Of a stretch of 7,275 nt of DNA, positions 4,892 through 7,275 are shown in pieces. Location: contig CAMLET010000151.1 of the NCBI GenBank assembly GCA_946479125.1, positions 1 through 7,275 of the forward strand, written 5' to 3'. The translations under genes were made by a program, and so were the position numbers. The notes beneath the pieces were generated by a model. The model saw nothing but the letters and a program-made list of their open reading frames with translations, did not search any database and was not told the DNA's origin. This stretch comes from an uncultured Flavobacteriales bacterium (GTDB taxonomy: Bacteria; Bacteroidota; Bacteroidia; Flavobacteriales; Crocinitomicaceae). Numbering within the stretch: the stretch's first letter is position 1; the number at the start of each line of letters is the position of its first letter.

Positions 4892-7275
4892 TTAGTTCTT
4901 AACTACCGGAATAGTTTCGTTCTGACCTTCTACTTTCAAGAAGTATAATCCGCTTGAAAGTGAAGACATATCAATCACTTCAGTTACAGAGTTCATTTTA
5001 ATCTGACGAATAACCTGACCATCTACAGTAACCAAATACATTACTTTATCTTTTCCGTTATCAGAAACAACTACAGTTAACTGATCAGAAACCGGATTGG
5101 GATAAACACTCATTGTAATTGTTTGTTCTCCCAGTTCATTGTTGCTATCACCTGTTCCCTGTCCAAGAATGAAGTTTCCTTTGTCCTTGTTAGAACGAGT
5201 TGTATTGAAATCCTGAATCTTAGTTACATCGGCAACACATTCTAACTCAATATTCAATTCCACCATGTAATCCAAATCTACGGAGTTTAGTGGCGGAGTA
5301 TCGTAGTAATTGTTGATCACAGAAGGTAATATTGCAATTTCCTGCCAACCTGTTGCAGCTGTGAAGCGGAACAATTTATAGCTATTGTATTCAATTCCGT
5401 AGTATGGATTCCAAACTGCTTCGTAATCTCCATTTCCAAGGTCGATAGTTGTGATATGCATTGTTTTATGAGCTGTTGATTTTGGTCCTTCTACACCACA
5501 TGCGTCAACTGCAGAAATCTTATATCTCCATGATTGCGCAATTGGAGATGCATTTACGTCATTGAAAATAGATTCCATTGTGTTCGGAACCGAACCAACC
5601 TGAACAAACTCGTTGTAATTAACGGTTTCACGATAAATATTATAGTGATCAACATTCGCTGCATCCACTTTTTCCCAAACCACAATATTAGTAGTTGTAG
5701 CAGAGTCCACAGAGATCATACATAGGGGTTGCATCATTGGAGCACTCACCGGAACAGAAAAAATATTGTAGCTATCACAACCATTCATATCTGCTAAATG
5801 CAAGGTATAATTACCAGCAGCCACATGTGTAATGTCAATTGTTGGATCACCATTCGACCAATCAAAAACAATTGGAACTCCGATTCCTGATGTATCTACA
5901 TCAATAAAACCATCTTCAGCTCCACATGGAGTAGCACCAATTTCGTTTAAGTAAACATATGGAGAACCGTAATCGTTTAGTGTGAACTCGCTTACACCTG
6001 TACAACCTAAAATATCGGTAATTGTAATTGTATAAACACCTGGCGCCAAGTCATAGATTGACCCTGTTGTTTCACCATTCGACCATGAGTATGTGTAGGT
6101 ACCATTCCCACCGTAAACGTTACTCATCTGAATATAACCATCAGATAGGGAACATGAAGTAGGATAAGTTACGTACATATACGGGTAAATTTCGTCTGGT
6201 TGAGGAACGTCAAACGTTTTAGAAAGTGAACAACCCGTTACGTCTGTTACATGAATTGTATATGTACCAGCACCAAGGTTACTTACAGATTCGCTTGTTT
6301 GTCCTGAACTCCAATATGTTGTTAAAGGCGTGTTCAATCCGGTAATGTTTAACTGAATCTCTCCATCAGTATATCCTGAACAAGACGCAGGAACAATAGT
6401 TTCTCCAAAAGAAACACCTATCAATCCAATAGAGCCTGTTGCTTCTGAAACACAACCATCCTCATCCGTAACGTCAATATGGTAAGATCCGGGAAGTAGT
6501 CCTGTTCGATCTGTATCTGTTGTATTCCCATCATTCCATACGAAAGTATAGCTTGATCCTTGGGCAGAATAAACACTTGCATCAATACCACCATCTCCGG
6601 TAACACAAGAACCTGCATCAGAAATTGACAAAGTAATTTCAGGGGAAACGTGAATTGTTACACCTGCACTCGTTTGAGCCATACATCCGTTTGCAGCGGT
6701 GTAATGATAGCTTAGGTTGATATTGTTTTCGTAGCTATAACCATCAACATGAAGCAATCCATCATAAAACGTTTCTTCACCGTCTATCTGGAAGTAACCT
6801 CCAAGAGGATAAACCCACTGAGAAACATCAACAGATCCTTCACTTGAACATACTTCATAACTTGAATTCAGGAAAACCGGGTTCGGTGAATTCTTTACCA
6901 AATAAGTAATTACCAATTGTACTGTATTCGTTCCATCCGAAAAAGTATATGTAAGATCAACATTGGTTGGAGAAGCCACGTTACCAACTGTACCGTAGTA
7001 ATATCCATACGAAGTATAATCAGGCGCACCTGAATTGGATTGGAAATATCCGCTAAAGTTACTAGTGTTAATAATCGAAGGATGCGATGAAACCACCGAT
7101 TGAATTTGAATCTGGTCTCCATCAAGATCCGTTACAATTGTACCTTCCATTAAATAAGCGTATTGACCAGAACAAACAGAAGTATTTTGATATCCATTAT
7201 CTGTAACCACCGGGTTCGATGCAAATGCAGACTGAACCACTAAACCTTGGGTTACCAACAAAATTGCAAGTATAC
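4892..7275 (-). CDS. Secreted SprB-repeat protein with T9SS sorting domain, paralogue (5' end outside window)
   Basis: The frame is open to the right edge, giving 793 visible residues; the start codon lies outside. The first visible residues, ILAILVTQGLVVQSAFA, are the hydrophobic core and c-region of a signal peptide (AFA-S), so only a few N-terminal residues should be missing. The TTG at 7261 is inside this core and is not the start. Numbering from the first whole codon, 18-125 is an unrecognised beta-rich head (VTDLDGDQIQIQS, LTYTFSDGTNTVQL); 126-215 is Ig/PKD-like (EVCSSEGSVDVSQW, AANGC); four SprB-type repeats occupy 222-499; the FN3-like block (VWEK 532-535, SWRYKIS) ends FNTTRSNKDK at 689-698; and the type A sorting domain has VYPNP at 723-727 and ends near IPVVKN. 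The C-terminal half parallels the downstream gene, but the head does not. Expected to be exported through Sec and the T9SS to the surface or medium; ligand unknown. Confidence 0.92.
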   Translation of the reverse strand, partial: ILAILLVTQGLVVQSAFASNPVVTDNGYQNTSVCSGQYAYLMEGTIVTDLDGDQIQIQSVVSSHPSIINTSNFSGYFQSNSGAPDYTSYGYYYGTVGNVASPTNVDLTYTFSDGTNTVQLVITYLVKNSPNPVFLNSSYEVCSSEGSVDVSQWVYPLGGYFQIDGEETFYDGLLHVDGYSYENNINLSYHYTAANGCMAQTSAGVTIHVSPEITLSISDAGSCVTGDGGIDASVYSAQGSSYTFVWNDGNTTDTDRTGLLPGSYHIDVTDEDGCVSEATGSIGLIGVSFGETIVPASCSGYTDGEIQLNITGLNTPLTTYWSSGQTSESVSNLGAGTYTIHVTDVTGCSLSKTFDVPQPDEIYPYMYVTYPTSCSLSDGYIQMSNVYGGNGTYTYSWSNGETTGSIYDLAPGVYTITITDILGCTGVSEFTLNDYGSPYVYLNEIGATPCGAEDGFIDVDTSGIGVPIVFDWSNGDPTIDITHVAAGNYTLHLADMNGCDSYNIFSVPVSAPMMQPLCMISVDSATTTNIVVWEKVDAANVDHYNIYRETVNYNEFVQVGSVPNTMESIFNDVNASPIAQSWRYKISAVDACGVEGPKSTAHKTMHITTIDLGNGDYEAVWNPYYGIEYNSYKLFRFTAATGWQEIAILPSVINNYYDTPPLNSVDLDYMVELNIELECVADVTKIQDFNTTRSNKDKGNFILGQGTGDSNNELGEQTITMSVYPNPVSDQLTVVVSDNGKDKVMYLVTVDGQVIRQIKMNSVTEVIDMSSLSSGLYFLKVEGQNETIPVVKN
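5180..5725 (-). repeat. Conserved FN3-like block, copy 2
   Basis: Codes for visible residues 517-698 of the right-hand protein and aligns end to end with copy 1 at 1557-2096. The distance from the last SprB Cys to VWEK is 33 residues in both proteins, and VWEK to the D of NKDK is 163 against 165. Shared stretches include ESIFND, SWRYKIS and IQDFNTTRSNKDK. No enzyme-like motif is visible; a structural stalk or secretion-related linker is the simplest reading. Confidence 0.8.
5777..6610 (-). repeat. Four SprB-type repeats (copy 2 array)
   Basis: Visible residues 222-274, 297-348, 373-424 and 449-499 show the same unit: S/P-C at the start, a D-G turn, W-S/N-x-G in the middle, L/V-x-x-G-x-Y, then D-x-x-G-C at the end. 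Linkers are 22, 24 and 24 residues, the same series as in the neighbouring gene's array. The units are more uniform in length here (51-53) than in copy 1. Confidence 0.88.

Noticed and set aside
5777..6610. Spaced repeats as a possible CRISPR array
   Set aside because: The periodicity is at protein level (about 75 residues per unit plus linker), the DNA of the units is diverged, and the frame is open throughout.
1..7275. A novel defence, toxin or biosynthetic system
   Set aside because: The PIN domain belongs to a housekeeping PhoH fusion rather than a toxin-antitoxin pair, and the other two genes are surface proteins of familiar architecture; nothing here supports a new multi-gene system.

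Overview
The window looks like ordinary chromosome from a Bacteroidota bacterium. I suspect the Flavobacteriales, possibly Fluviicola or Crocinitomicaceae, but that finer placement is only an impression. The evidence is: two large secreted proteins with SprB-type repeats and type IX secretion (T9SS) C-terminal sorting domains, AT-rich DNA, no Shine-Dalgarno-like sequence before the one complete start, and a TAnnTTTG promoter-like motif. All three genes lie on the minus strand.

Layout from left to right. At 1-1146 is the 5' part of a PIN-PhoH family ATPase/nuclease gene, which runs off the left edge after its Walker B motif. The gap 1147-1283 holds a strong intrinsic terminator for the next gene and probably the phoH promoter. 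At 1284-4673 is a complete secreted, modular surface protein of 1129 aa: signal peptide, probable beta-propeller head, Ig/PKD-like domain, four SprB-type repeats, an FN3-like conserved block and a T9SS sorting tail. The gap 4674-4891 holds a candidate promoter for that gene and a second strong terminator, which belongs to the gene on the right. From 4892 to beyond the right edge is a paralogous secreted protein with a different N-terminal head but the same four-repeat array, FN3-like block and sorting tail. Its true start codon lies outside the window.

The two secreted proteins are tandem paralogues with matched C-terminal halves (SprB array, conserved block, T9SS tail) and unrelated-looking heads. 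They read as surface or extracellular adhesin-like proteins exported by the Sec system and then the T9SS. Terminators after each gene and a promoter-like motif before the middle one suggest separate transcription rather than an operon. The phoH gene is a cytoplasmic RNA/nucleotide-metabolism gene with no evident functional link to them.

I saw no tRNA, rRNA, CRISPR array, insertion sequence or phage feature. The most interesting signal is the repeat-by-repeat correspondence of the two secreted proteins and the strongly conserved block ending in FNTTRSNKDK just before the sorting domain.
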